64,000 nucleotides of DNA from Pterois miles (taxonomy: Eukaryota > Chordata > Actinopteri > Perciformes > Scorpaenidae): contig CAMQGK010000130.1 of assembly GCA_947000775.1 (NCBI GenBank), positions 4,160,001-4,224,000 of the forward strand. The letters are read 5' to 3'. This document shows positions 37,201 to 52,200 of this stretch, piece by piece (the first letter of the stretch is position 1; the number at the start of each line of letters is the position of its first letter). Made by a program: the position numbers and the translations under genes. The notes under the pieces are model-generated. The model did not search any database, was not told the origin of the DNA, and saw nothing but the letters and a program-made list of their open reading frames with translations.

Positions 37201-40200
37201 CTAATCACATTTTTTCCTTCAACAAAAATCCTAAAATGATGGGCCTATTTTATTGGCCATCTTGGGCCCAGAAAAGTTACTGTAGGTGAATAAAAAGAAG
37301 TGCCGTTTTGGGTCAAGGTAAAATCCTCAGCGTTAATGATAAAGTGATGGGAAGAGGCCAGGTGCAAACAGACATGTATGCATATACACACTGACACAGG
37401 CACAGACATCTGCAGCTAAAAAGCCGCCTCTCTTTTAGTGATCGTCTCTCCACCCAGGCAGATGCTGTGCAGCTGGCTGTGTGAACCGTGAAAGGCCCTG
37501 GGAGAGTAGAGAGCTGGGAAACATATTCGCCATGAGGAAACTTTAGACTGAAAGCAGAACAACAACAACAACATGCCCACATGCCAACTCCACTCGTTCC
37601 GGAGGAAAAACAGCCCTCATCTGTCCCCGGTAGATCCGTCCTCAACAGATGGAGAAGTGCTGCTGGAGCCATAGCGTGATGTGAATATGGCTGCAGTGAG
37701 GCTTTCAACGAGCTGACAGTGGGCGCCGTAATGTGGCAGCAGTTGAGGCTGTTCAACAAGTATGCACTTAGTAACACTGGCTGCAGTATCACAATGGAGC
37801 TGGGCTGAGTGGGGATGTTGTTGTCAAAGCGTAATTTCACTCCAATGTAATCCACCTAAAGCGATCCCAAATGCATAATGTATAATAATAGCTGTTGTAA
37901 ATGATGGCTTCCTCTGCTGCCACGTGAAATAAGCAATAAATAAAATGGCCCCATATGGGTCATTAGGAACCAGAGATATCAGATGGGAACTTTGGGTTAA
38001 GATGAATTTACCTGAGGGCTTGTTTTGTCGGCACAACCTTGAGGCTAAACGCAACAGCTGCACGGTAAACAGACATACGAGTTAATGATGTGTCTTAATA
38101 AAAGCATTAAGCTGCCAAACATCAGGGCTAGAAAATAATTCATGAGGACGCCGTGGAGTGAAAGAGATATACTGCAATGTGGTACTGATTAACTTACTAT
38201 GATTGTCACCCAGCTAATAATATCTTATCATTAAGTTGTGGATTACACAGACTCCTCATGAACCATAAATATTCATTTATTTATTTTTCACAAATATCTT
38301 TTTTCTTTTGGACTCTGGACTTATTGGAAATGTTTGGATCACACGAGTCGGAAACAATCCTATGCAGCTACCACTGCAATCTAGTACAACAAATAGAATA
38401 ATACCAATAATATTACTGTAGTCTGACCTTTATCTGACACTTTGCAGAAATACCAAGTTTAAACAGAATAAATGGACATGCAAAACAAAAACAAAAAAAA
38501 AAACTGCACAGCATTCAAACGATTTAGAATTGAATGTCTATGTTATGAATAAAGCTTCAAAATATTCAGTACAGTCCTAAAAAAAGACCCTTTCAGGATT
38601 GACACATCCAACTGAGTTGGTTAGATAGCTGAAGCCAATAAAATCTGTGCAGAAAGTTGTTAGTGCAGCCGTAAAAATTGACAGTGACTTCTGTCTTCAC
38701 TTGAAGACCCGTCGATTAGAGGTCGCCCGATTAATCGGGCTGATTTCTTAGTCAGTTAAGTCCAAAAGTACAAATTAGTCGACTAATCAACTAAGAGGGT
38801 GCAGCCCTAAATGTTTAAAATAATGACCACAATGGTAAATCATCCACAGTTATTACTGTAACCTGCATATGTGCCGTGCTAAAATGGAAAGCTTGACTTG
38901 ACTTAGTTTTTGGCAGGAAATTGGTGCAAATTGAACCTTCCCTGTCTAAAAATATTGGCTTCTACATGTTACCACAATATGATTTGCAACTCACACACTC
39001 TCCAGTGCAAGTTGTTGTCTTAACAGAACCGCGGATGTTTCAGCAACTGACACTGTGGCTGCCCCACACCGACATGCACGCAATACATACAGTGTTGTGT
39101 CAAAACAGTTCCTGGCAAGAGAAAGTGAGGAAGTGACGAATGGAAGATGGAAGCCACAAGAAAAATGATGAAATCAAACTTGAGACACATGCAGCTTGAT
39201 GGCTTCTTATTTGTCCAGTTTCATTACTGCATTATTATCATCTAACACCAAATGTAGCACCGGTCCTATGTGATGGCACATTTTCTGCGGCCGCGCTGAC
39301 GCAAAGTGCATTGCCCGATTCAGTTATTGGATGAAAGGATTAAAAATGAAACAGAATAGGGCAACACTGGCTCAGAGCATTCCCATTCCTCCAGAGTAGT
39401 ACGAAACACAAAGATACAGCACTGCAAGACAGATAACCAGAAGACTCGGGCAATAACAAAACACATTAATCACAAACGGGCCTGACAGACTTGGCTGCTT
39501 TGTCCCCAAAATCAAAGAATCAACCAGGAAAAAAGGGAGCAATAATGACAGTTTATGGCTTGCAAGAATTTGGGGTCTGATATGTGGCATGCTCTGTCTA
39601 GAGGATATCTTTCTATCTGCCTTCCTGTGTGACACAGTCAAGAGAAGATGGTTTCACAAAGGAAACCACAAAGGCAAACAGTGTAATTCACTAACAGGAA
39701 AGTAAAAGACGCTCTGGCAGAAAGGCCATGCAGGCTTACATTTAGTGAATCAAGAAAGAGTCTGCAGTGTCTCCTCTCACAGAGCACAGCGATATTAAGC
39801 GTTCTGATATATGTGTTCTATAATGGTAGCAGAAATAATGTAGAAAACAGCATCTGGACCTTACATTACGCCTGCGGCTGAATCAATTTCCTCAGGGCAC
39901 AAAGGGAGCGGATGCAGTTTAAGGTGTTATGTCGCAGACAAACAAAACCTGGTGACAAGCAGGAGGAACCAGAGGGGCCATTAGTGCCCCCCAGACTTAT
40001 TGTTCCTTCTCTTTTCCTGTCAGTCAGAGCTGATGAGAGCTTTTTCAAAGCCAACCAGGAAGGCCTCGTCTGCGGGCCTCGGCGGAGCAATCTGAGAGAC
40101 TCAAAAACATTGTGAACAACAGACGCTACTGCGGCCTTTTGGGAGATTGTGGTAAAGCAGAAAATAGACTCATTGTCCCAGCAAGTGCCAGACAAGCCTC

Positions 40201-43200
40201 AGCCCGATGTCCTTTGCGTATGCGAGAGAAGCTGTTAAACCACAGTTGGCAGCAGCGGCCCGAGGTTACAGAGCCGTACACATGACTGGATTCACTTGGA
40301 GATAATGGAAAGCAAACAAACAAAGGGGAGCAAACAGATAATTAACAGTCAAGAGATCAAGCAGAGCTGAGCAATAAGCCACCTGTAGGAAAACTGGTTA
40401 CACTGGAAAAACAGGCCAGTGTGAGAGTTTTGAGGGGTTTGAAAGAGAGATTTGGCAGGGACTACAACTATCTCCCAAGTATTTTTCTATGACATTAAAA
40501 AGTCATGACTAAATAGGCATCAATCAAATTTAAAGTTAGTTAGTTTGGATTATCGTATTTTCCAGACCATAAGGGGCACCGTCTTTTTTCATACGATTTT
40601 TGAGAAAATTAAAGGATTATTTTAAGAGCACCTTATCGTCCGGAAAATATGGTAATTGAAGTTGGGATGCTCCCACATCCTGCAAGGTAAAATTATTACT
40701 TTTGTGAATGGAGTCTGGTAGGTTTGAAGACAGCTATATAACAACTTCAGTCCCGCTTCACCTCGCCATCAGACAGCCCTTCTTACAGGGAGCTGAAGCA
40801 GTTATATCGCTCTCTTCAAAGCAACCAGACTCCATTCACAATAACAGTCATTTTGCCTTGCACATCACAGGAGTTGCTGGTCTATCACTGCGTCAATCAG
40901 TTAGTTTGTTTGCGCCACTGTGTGACTTTTGGACAAAACTAACGTGGTCTCCACAGCAGTGCATTGCTTCTGTGCACGTAGAAAAGTTTACAGAAGAGCT
41001 TAGAAAACAGCATTTTACTGTTAAAAACTTAAATTCAATTCATTTTCATACAGTGTCAAATCATAAGTTATCTCAAGACGCTTTTCAAATAGAGCAGGTC
41101 TAGGTCTAGGTCTAGGTCCATACTATAATTTAGAGACCTTTAGAGATCCCCCATGAGCAGGGGGTAGAAACCTTAGGCAGGACCAGGCTTTGGTTGAGCT
41201 GCCATGTGCTTTGACTATACATACATACATACTTTGACCAAAGTTTGCATTTCAATACACAAACACCACTGGGAAGCTACAGAATGATAGAGAAACAAAA
41301 AAAAAAACACCCTTTAAGCAAACAACCACACAAGTGTCTCCATTTCCATTTCACAAAAACAAATAAAAAAGTCTCTGATAAACATCCAGCTGTTGGCCAC
41401 GTAGGGAACCCAGCACTTATACCAGAAGCTGGTCGATGGATGTAAATGTACTTACTGGTAGTGGACCCAGGACGGTCCCAGTGTCTTCTTGAACTGAGTG
41501 AGGCCCACAATGTCGATGTAGATGAGCTCGACCACCTTGTCGCCCTGGGTCGGGCAGCTGGACTTGTTCCCCATGACCTTACGCATGATCCTGGGGTGAA
41601 AAGTTTGCAATTAAAATCAACTTTTTCATCTATGCAGGTATGTAAAAAGTATCCAAAATGTTGGTTATTTGTTGCTGCATTTTATGTCATTTAACATGGT
41701 CAGATTTTCCTCTAAAAGGTTGGTGGTTAAACAGTAACAAGTACCTTTTAGTACCTTTTCTTCTACCCATCTGGTAATAAAGCTGGGAGAGACACTGGGA
41801 GATTAAGTAGTATGCACCCAATAGACAAGGTGAGTAATCAGGCAAGTTTAAAGAGTTTAAACAGCAGCACAAGAGGCTTTTCTCTACCTGCAAAAACAAA
41901 TACTTCATGAATAAATGTGCTTCATGGGTAGCACATTTGTTTAGCCTCAGTCAAATAACTTTAAGCAAATGCTGTGAGGCTGTTGATTTACCTAAATGTA
42001 AAAAGACAAGGTAGTAAGCAAATTGGGCTTTATCTTAAGGCCCTACATGATTATCTCCCGCAGTCCCTGTCCAAGTGACAGGTACGTTCTCATGGTGTGT
42101 CTGGTACTGACTCTTTGAGCTCGGCCAGGGAGGCCGAGATGCGAACGTCGTGGCCCAGCAGGTACAGCGTGGTGATGAGATCGCTCCATTGGACCAGCTC
42201 GCCCAACGGACCACCGCTGAAGGCGTTTTCTGCTATCTTGAAGCCAGACTCCTTGGTCAGCAGGCCCAAGTGCACCAGGATCTAATGGAGGAGGGGGGGA
42301 TGAGTACAAAATTAAATAAGTGACACTGGAGTGTGAAAATTAACACAATAATAACGCATTAATGCAGATTCGTTTTCTTAACACATTAATGCAACTTGCA
42401 ATTTTTAGGTTGTAGTGGGTTGTTTTAAAGCTAGAGTGAAGATACTGGTATCATATGAAACTAAAACTTGTTGTGAAGGAGGTTAAATTACGCTCCAGCG
42501 CTACATGTTGGCGAGGAAAGATTGGCATGGCCATTTTCAAAGTACTCTCTTGACCTCTGACCTCCAGATATGTGGATGAAAATGGGTTCTCTGGGTCCCC
42601 ACCAGTCTCCACTATACAGACACGCCCACTTTAGCTTTCAGCTGTTGTTGCCTGCTACACCTATAGTTAAACAGCTACAGTTCTAGTTGTTTTTCACTGA
42701 GTGTGAATGTATAATGTTCGGCAGCTAAAAGAGATCTGTTAACCTTTACTTCCCTACACAGATTAATGTAGAAAAACAATGCAGAAAATGCCTATAGACA
42801 AATAATTCAAAGTTGGTTTCACATTTGAAAAGATTTAAATGGGTGTAAAAATGTGTTTATCTTAGAGGGGGTCTGTGAAAGCAGTTCCCCTTTGTCCCTG
42901 TTAGCTTTCAGGTGCACCGTGAGGAAAAAACATGCAACCCGGTTTTCAGTCGCTGAGGGGGAACGCAGTGTTCCACAGCAGGAGGAAGTCATAGGAGGCT
43001 TTTGTTTGAAGTGGCCGACGCATTTTTCATTGCTGACAGCCAGCCGCAGTCCCAGAGCAGCGCACTAGTCGAGGATTAATATGTGCGGATTAATATCCAA
43101 AAGAGATTAGCGGCTGAAATAAAGAGCTGGCTTTGAGAGAGTCTGGAGAGAAAACACTTTTGTTTAATTATAGACTGAGTTATAGACTAAAGACAGACAG

Positions 43201-46200
43201 AGGAGGAACAGATAAGATAACGTGGATGGATGATGGATGGATGGATAGATAAGATAACACGGATGGATGATGGATGGATGGATAGATAAGATAACACATG
43301 GATGGATGGATGAATAGATAAGATAACACGGATGGATGATGGATGGATGGATAGATAAGATAACATGGATGATGGATGGATGGATGGTAAGACACCATGG
43401 ATGGATGGATGGATGAATAGATAAGATAACACGGATGGATGGATGAACAAATGGATAGATAGAAGGATAGGTAAGAGACCATGGGTGGATAGGTGATGGA
43501 TGGGTGGATGGATGGATGGGTGGATGGGTGGATAGGTGATGGATGGATGGGTGGATGGATGGATGGGTGGATGGGTGGATAGGTGATGGATGGATGGGTG
43601 GATGGATGGATGGGTGGATAGGTGATGGATGGATGGGTGGATGGATGGGTGGGTGGGTGGATGAGTGGATGGATGGATGGATGGGTGGATGGATGAGTGG
43701 ATGGATGGATGGATGAGTGGATGGATGGATGGATGAGTGGGTGGGTGGATGGGTGGATGAGTGGATGGATGGATGGACGGGTGGGTGGATGAGTGGATGG
43801 ATGGATGGGTGGATGATTGATGGATGGGTGGATGGGTGGATGGGTGGATAGGTGATGGATGGATGATGGATGGATGATTGATGGATGGATGGGTGGATGA
43901 TTGATGGATGGATGGATGGGTGGATGGGTGGATGGACGGGTGGGTGGATGGATGGATGGACGGGTGGGTGGATGAGTGGATGGATGGGTGGGTGGATGGA
44001 TGGATGGGTGGATGGGTGGGTGGATGGGTGGATGAGTGGATGGATGGATGGACGGGTGGGTGGATGAGTGGATGGATGGGTGGGTGGATGGATGGATGGG
44101 TGGATGGGTGGATGGGTGGGTGGATGGGTGGATGAGTGGATGGATGGACGGGTGGGTGGATGGACAGATGAGGGTTCTTTTTTTCTTTCTTGGTGAAGGA
44201 GATGCTGCTTTGAATCAGCACCAAGGTATCGCAGGAATGTGATGTGAATTATTCACCAGGCCGGAGGAGAGGAAGTGTGGAGTACATAATTCAGTGCTGG
44301 GAGCTGCTGCCAGCCTGGGACACAATGGAACATCCATGTCAGTCCTTTCCCACCGCCATCACTTTACACTTTACCGCTTCACTTCAAGTGTGTGTGTGGA
44401 CCTTCAACAGGCTGGAAGCTAAGGGGAGGTGTTTTCAGAAACTTCCTGAAAGGGTCATATTCCTCTCATTTTTAGGAGGATAAACATTAAAATTTGAGCT
44501 CATGGCTTTATTAATTCATCCAGTCTTTCCTCTCTCTTTGCCTGACCGACGATGAAGCACAGTGTGTTATGCCCACCTTCTTCCTCCGACGCCTGGCCAG
44601 GTTCTGCTTGGCGGCCAGCGAGCGGATGGCGCCGACCCACGGCTCGGCCATGCGTTTGATCCGCAGCATCATCCAGCGAAACTCTTCGCGTTGTGACATC
44701 ACGCGGTAGAGCTCCTCGAAGCTGGTACGAACCTCCGCCTGGCCACGGGAGACACAACAGGAAACAGGGAAACCGAGTCAGGACCAAGGAATTTCCTTTG
44801 GTACAATAACAAGTACAAAAATCAAGAAACTAGAAACACATAGAAATAAAAATTACAATAAAAAGACAAAAAATGCTCTAAAGAATATGTAAAATATATG
44901 TATGTATATGTAAAGAATATGTGAAATATAAAACAAAATACTATAACAATATGAGTATATATGTTGCTACTGTACCGTATGTTCCTTCATCTGTGAACCA
45001 CATAATGTTCAGAGTAAACTGTAAATCTGATCTAATCTACAGACACTATAACTTATTATCGCACTGCTTGCTGTATAATCTTTAATAGTGCTTTCATCCG
45101 TCTTTCTGCTGCTGTGACATAACCTCATGGGGATCTTTGAAAATGTATCTAATCTAATTTAAAACTGCAATATTGACAAGTGCACTTTCCAAATGGCTAA
45201 AGGGACGTTTACTTGGAGGATCCCTTCAAGAAGAGCTGTTGTAATGACAATAAGAGCCCCAGCTCAAAGGCAAACACTGCATGCTGAAGGATAAAATGTT
45301 TATCCAAAGTGCCATAAATCTGATATTTTACCACCCTGGATGGTTTATAGACAAATATGTGGATGAATGAATGTTGAATATTTAGAATATTGCACCATTC
45401 GTCAGCCTCGAAGTGTCCTATTAGTCGAAGAAATCTGTCTGTAGTCATTGAAGCTGGAGTTCAAGTATTTCTGTTGAGGTGATAATAACCATCATAAACT
45501 GTCAGAGTCATCTGCAGAGGAAATTATTTATAGAGGGCGAACAGAAATGTGTTTGAGATCTCTCCTGGGAGCAAAAAAGTACCAAAAACATTATATAGTA
45601 AAACATAGTAAAATAGTATAGTAAAAAAGGAGAGGAGAGGAGAATAAACATGGAGAGGAGAGGAGAGGAAACAAGGAGAGGAGAATAAACAAGGAGAGGA
45701 AACAAGGAGAGGAGAATAAACAAGGAGAGGAAACAAGGAGAGGAGAATAAACTTGGAGAGGGGAGGAGAGGAAACAAGGAGAGTAAACTAACTCTTATTT
45801 ATTATCAGCAGTCTGACTCATTAACGGACATTATGTCCTCATGTTAATTACAGAGAAAGCTGTAGAGCAGGTAATGGTGCTGCACTGAGTCCAGCCCTTG
45901 TTCTAAGAGTGGTGACTAAGTGGAAGTCAGAGTGACGTAACATAAAATAGAGAAATGAAACTGAGGCTACTGTCGGCCACATCTGCAGAGTGTGTTGAAC
46001 ACCACACAGAGCAGAGCTGATAGAAAGCGAAGGACTCATGAAGAGCTGCAAGGAGGAAAGAGCAGCAGTGGACGAGACAGAGCCGGCGAGAGGAAGACGG
46101 AGCGAGCAAAGCAGAAACCACAGAGCCATTACCAGCTGCTAAGGTGGCTGAAACAAGGCTGTAGTGGGGCATTAGCATCCCTCATCACGACAGGAAATCA

Positions 46201-49200
46201 CTCCCGCAGACCGAACCTATTAAAATCTGGGCCTGAATTAAAATCTCCAAAGCCTGTCAAATGGCATCTCCCCACCACAGAGGGCTCAGTGCTGTTGATG
46301 CATGCGGAGAGGGGATGAAGAGTGCTTAATATTGATTCACCCGCAACAGAGGAAAGGGGGCGGGGGGTGTTTTCGAGGATACTGTGGACTGTGCAGTGCA
46401 CAAGCACGGCGGCCCGGAGAGGCGCTCTAAGTGGGATTTGAGTGAGCCGGTGTGTTGGCGGGGATAGAAGATCATTATTCCAGATTTGTCCCAAGGTCCC
46501 GTCACTCCAGCTTTGGTCTACGAGAACTGCTTCGTTACTCTTTCATGCTATCGAGGCATGTTGACACTGTGGATCAGCCTCAGCCTGCTTGTTCATCTTT
46601 AACTAGGATCACACACTGTAATGGAAATTACCTCTCACACTTCCATTTTAAGTATATGCATACATTAAAAACCATACTCACCTTATGCTGCCCTGCCTAT
46701 TTTTCACTTCTGGTTCGAACCTAAATTATGTTAGTTCTTGCGGGTTCAGCACCAGCAGTGTTATTAAGCAGCTACAATGCAACAACTGGATGGAAATCGG
46801 ACGAAATTGGCCTGAAATCACATAAGGACATTTGTAGTGTCTCGTGGTTTAGATGGCTCCGCTGTGAGAAGCTAAAAAGGCACCAAAGCATATCAGTACA
46901 CCAGAGTGTCAGCACACAGTAGCACAATATCATGTCGACAGTGTCGTGAACTGTCACTGCCAGATTGACGTTGGGTGCCGGGTAGACGAATGTCCACACT
47001 AGAGAGTTGAAATTTATAAAGAGTTGCCACTGCAGGCCGACACAATGCTTATGAATACAATCCTCATCAGTAGAACGTCTCTGAAAGCTCCAAGTTCACG
47101 ACTTGTGATGATTTCGTTGACATTGTGAGAAATGGTGAAGGCCGTGGAAGTACATTTTTTGGCACATAATACGTTAATATACAATCCCCTCCAAAACTAC
47201 TGGAACAGCGGGGCCAATATTCATCTTTTGATTTCAGACTCAAATGTTGTCAGTGTGCAGCAAAAACAAAGGAACAGTTTTGGAGGGGACTGTATTGTGA
47301 TTTTAGTCATATATTGGGTTTTTTCATACTTTTAATGTAAAATGTTGATATTCCCAAAGGCCTCATCTTTTTCCTCTATCATTATGCCTTTACATTTTTT
47401 GTATTGTTACCCACTTGCTAGCTAGCTAACTGTTAGCCTCTATGGCTTCTAGATGCAGACAGTAATGTTAATATTGCCGTTGCTTAGCAGCGGTGTTCTC
47501 ATGACAACCACTTGAATGCAAAGCATATTGTGTACACGACTTCCCATGTTGTAAACACAAACTCACAAGTTATCTATCCTCAAATTGCTAGCTTTAAATA
47601 GCTACGGCTCTCTGTCACCAAATAGGTGGTTCTTGATTTACTTGGTATTTGTTTTTAGTACCAAATGGTTAAACCTGTAGTACCCATCTAGTAGTGAGAG
47701 TAATTACTGTTGATGTGTGCTGTTATACACTGACTGGCTGGTCTCACTCAACCAGCAGCTCCGAAAGCAAATTTCCAAATTTATTTGGTTAAGCTGATCA
47801 CATATCAGATATCTAAATGGTTACTTTCTCTTCTGAAAAAAAAAAACACCAAAACTTAACAGTTTTAAAGGATTAAAAACAGCTTTATGGCAAGAAAAGA
47901 ATGATAACCACGGATGTATTAACACTGGTGATGATGAGCACAATAATGGCACTTCCGCTCTGAATGGAAATGAAAGCACAACATGATGCAATGCAGAAGC
48001 AACTAAGTTCAGGCAAAGAATAAGGTCAATTAAGTGTTTCTTAAAATTAAACGTCCCATTAAATGGCACTGAGTGGTTGTAAGGATGATGGAGTGTGACT
48101 TTACGTCATCAGGGGTTTAAAATGTCAGCGAATGGGAAAAGTCCAGACAAGCCTCTTTAAAATTAATACATTCAAGCCACTTGGGCCACAACCCTGACAC
48201 TTGAAAGTTGAAATGTACCCAAATACATCTTTCTAGGTGTTTTCTGAACTAACATCGTAGTATGTGCAAGCAACCTCTTGTGATGAGAGCCCTCGAAACT
48301 CAAAAGAGCAACTGAGGTAGTTTGTGTCCTGTGTTTGGTTTACAGCTAAGCTGTTTGCAGTGTTTTCTCACCTGTCCCCTCCTGTCTATTTCCTCATTCA
48401 GGTTCTTTGTCCTCCAGGGCAGGCGAGGACACCAGTTCTCCACCTATCGGGTCCAAAACACAGATTTTGTTTACTGGAGACAAACACATTACTCAAAGAC
48501 AGCTAATGTACAAAGAGAGGTCTTGTTAGAGCCATAGGGAGTATTTGCTAAATATGCTGCAAAATACTGCTGGAGGCACAAAAATGAGCGTTAAGGAATT
48601 TTTTCAATTTAGCAAGGTGTTTTCAAAGACTGCAGATGTAACTGAGCAGCACTTTGTCTGATTTGTGTGAAGTGCAGCTAAATTAGCTCTGATTCAGGGT
48701 CTGTTTTGGAGCACAAAAGAAATTGTTTTCTGCTACTGAACTTGGAAAATATGGGCTGAAGGGAACTATAACAGTGTATTCATGCTGCAAGAAAAAAGGC
48801 TACATGTGAGGAAATATTAACACAACAAAAAGATCCACGGCTGAATGAAAGACGAAATATCGGCGCCTAGATTATTGCTGTGAAAGGAAACTAAGTGTTG
48901 TACATAATGGCTGTCACATTGCTGCTCTTTTGTTCCTGTTGCTACTTATAATTCATCTTTTAATTTACTGCAGTATTCTTTACTAGGTGTCACTTAAAAA
49001 GGACCTATACTTTTGTATTTTTCACCTTTCCTTTAGTGCATGGGTCTTAAACTCGCGGCCCACGGGTCGCAATATTTTGTGGCCCCCACCTTGATATAAA
49101 AGTTTAATATTAGTGCGGCCTGCGAGTTTTATGTGAATGGCACTTTGCCGCGTTGTGTGTGGAAGGTCCCTTTGTTGCGCGAGCTGAACGAACCTACCAA

Positions 49201-52200
49201 TCACAGTGGGGTATATGGCTCCTGGGGGCGGGCAATCGGCCTGGCTTGATGCAAGCAGAGAAACATTTCACAACCGCTATGGCGGCGCCCGTGTAACATC
49301 AGTAAGTCCAAGTACAGGTCCTGACTTTCGGATGATCATCTTCAAACCACACTGAGTGTCTCAACTTCTTCCTCCCTAAAGCCAAATGGTCTCTGGCAGC
49401 AAGGAGTAGGCAAGACAAGCCATGTTCAGAGGAACCATTCATGTTCTTCAATGTTCATGCTCAGAAGAACCCATTCAAGTTAAACAACCGTTGATAATGA
49501 CGTTTGAGAAGATTGTTTTTTTTTTTTAAACAAACCTTTTTTTGTAGAATACCTGATGGGGCCCAGCCTCACCCAGACCCCCAGCCCCCAGGTAAACTGA
49601 GTCTGAGACCACTGCTTTAGGTGTGTTATATAGCTTTCTGTGCATGTAAAAGGTCTTATTCAACAATAAAGGGAGCTCCCCTCCCCCGCAGAAACACTGC
49701 TCCTGAAATGCCTCGCTTGAAGTCCCGCCTTTTCTTCTGTAACGTGGTGATGTCACCAAGTAACACAGTTGGATATACAATATAATACCCGCCTAGCGGC
49801 TAGTCTGGCATGCCCTCAAACTAAGCATTTTTATTGTCGGATGTTGTCTCACCGTGTCTCTGTCACTGGATTGACTTGGCTACAGTCTCACTTCTACATA
49901 TCTGATTTCCTTTGAGTGTTTAGTGGTTGGCAAATATCCCTCATGGACCTCTAGAGGCAAACAAGGGGTCGCTCTAAATGCCCATATGGAACTAAAGGTC
50001 AGACATTGACCCATCTTACTGTGATTACATGTAGAGTAAGCATCCCCCTCTTCCTCAGTTTCCACTTCTCTGTCTCAGCATTTCCTTCCTCTTGTATCAG
50101 ACATGTTTGACCACAGAGAGGAATATGGAGAAAAATGTGTGTTTTGCCTACTTCAGCAACAAGAGCTGCTCTGTACAACTTAGTCGAGACAGGTGGGTTT
50201 ATTCTCCTTCTCAAACCACAACACATGCATGCCATGTTGACCTTCTGCTGCTGACATCCATCATGATATGTTGCCCTCCCTTATTTACCTCCTTGCAAGG
50301 TTAATGTGGTGGTGGAAAGGTATGAATTATACATGGCAAAGGGTGTGTATTACCTCTGAGCGTCTGTGTGTGAGTTCATAACCACGATGGATGGAGAGAC
50401 CGATCGCAGCAGAAATTCTAAATGGAAAGCCAAATTGTCATGGCAACCATGAGATCATGTGACCGTGAGCGGAGGCTGAGGGCTGTTACATTAGCAGACT
50501 CACACAGAGACGACACATCCGCTTTGAATCTTTGCAGATCTTTATCGCAAATGTTTGTTTCCTGTTAAGTATCCCTGTTCCATAATAAACCCTGGATGGA
50601 CATGAACAGAGAGGATTTCTCTACTAATGGATTTCACTGTTGTGCATCTAACTTCTATTTCCATACAGAGCAGGCCGGGCTTTCTGTGACTTCACTGCAA
50701 TGCTTTCAGTTCACATACAATATTCATAACAGGCTGCTGACCTTTCCAGAGCCGAAAGCCATGAAATCTTACTTTTCATAAAGCTAGATTTACAGCCTCG
50801 CGTTTGTATGCCTCCGCGACATAGACAAGTTGCACTTTACATCCCCGTCTGTCCAAAATGTCATCACTTCGTCATCGTATCCTGTTAGACATTTGTGTGA
50901 AATTGTCATAATTAACATAAATTGAGCTATGGTCAAAAACGTTTCATGAGGTCAGAGTGACAGTGAAATTAGATAAGATAAGATAAGATATTCCTTTATT
51001 AGTCCCACAGTGGAGAAATTCAATATAATCAGTTCATCCTTTGGTCCAAGTGAACATATGTTTTTGAAGGTTCTCAGTCTTCCAGGTCAAAAGTCCAAGT
51101 AAGGGTACTGAGTGGTTTCTATTATCCTGTTAACGACCCCACAGAGGCTCATTTCCTGGGTTCCTCTGCCATTTAGTGAGAACTGAAGAATCCTCTTGGA
51201 TGAGATGTGAAACATCTTCAAGAATCTAAACCAAGTTCAGTTGCTGCTGATTTAACCTTTACTCTGAGTCCAAGTGGACGTTTGTGCCATATTTGACACT
51301 AGTGCAGTGTCCATCGGGAACAGGCTGATTACTTGGCCACCAGCATTGTTGAGAACCACGTTATGGTTGCTTGTACTTGCCAAATGTGAAGCTGATTGGA
51401 TGAATGGTTCTCGAGATATGCAAAAGACAGTCATACATACGTCATACATACAGTACATATACAATCAGACAGAGAATCTTTTAGAGTTAGGTCAAGAGAT
51501 GTTTTGTACAAAATTTGGTGGAGGAGTTACAAAAAACGAGATTTGGATAAAATATAAAACAGCTGAAAATCGATGTTGACGCAAATGTGCGTAGCTTAAA
51601 TGGTTAGAGATGTCTGGACCCACAAAATCTAGGGTAAAAAGAATAAATCATACTTTTTAAAATCAATGTTATAGCGTCACCATCTGGCCAAATTGTACCA
51701 CTTTCAACACTCGCTAGGGCGCTGAGCAATACACTCACCGAGTGTGAAGTAGATCGGATGAACAGTTCTCAGTATATGCGAAGGACAGTCATACATGTAC
51801 ACAGATGGAAAGTACTTCCTTTGTAGTTAGATGATGCTGCTACAGCGCCACCTACAGGACAAATTGCGCCAATCTTGTCATCTTGCTAAGACATCACATT
51901 ACCACATGTTTACCAAATGTAGTCGCAATAGCACAAAGCATTAAGGAGACGACATTTTTTGTAATATAAGTGCTGCCCACAACATCTGGGTCAGCGATAG
52001 AAAAACTGTATGGAACAGCAAACTAGCTTGATCCAGACAAGTTCTGTACCAAATTTGGTGACTAGTACCCCCCAAAAAATCTGATTTGGACAAAAATGGC
52101 AGAAAATCAGTTTTGTTTCTGAGACTTGCAGTTCAAAAGTTACAGGCCAAAAGGCAAAGTTCATTGTTTTAGCGTTATCATCTGGCCAAACTGCACCAAG

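Larger units (their letters stand above)
34991..41455 (-). other. mgat5 intron between residues 371/371
   Basis: This 6.5-kb intron holds a family-1 MITE (35515-36056), small fragments at 37042-37156 and 38705-38812, a short palindromic MITE (40548-40656), a foldback MITE (40682-40866) and a fish repeat fragment (41032-41215). The parts 36060-37030, 37160-38700 and 38815-40540 show no gene; 39890-40230 is low-repeat. Confidence 0.85.
42282..44576 (-). other. mgat5 intron between residues 269/270
   Basis: It holds a family-1 MITE piece (42335-42665) and the 1-kb GGAT array (43200-44165). The parts 42670-43190 and 44170-44570 show nothing recognised. Confidence 0.9.

Noticed and set aside
40708..41103. 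131-codon frame
   Set aside because: It covers the foldback MITE and the adjacent fish repeat; no conserved domain.
41098..41118. Telomere-like hexamer GGTCTA
   Set aside because: Only three units, not TTAGGG, and part of a known-looking dispersed repeat.
43187..44224. 345-codon minus-strand frame rich in His-Pro-Ser-Ile
   Set aside because: It is the translation of the GGAT tetranucleotide array, which is open in several frames on both strands.
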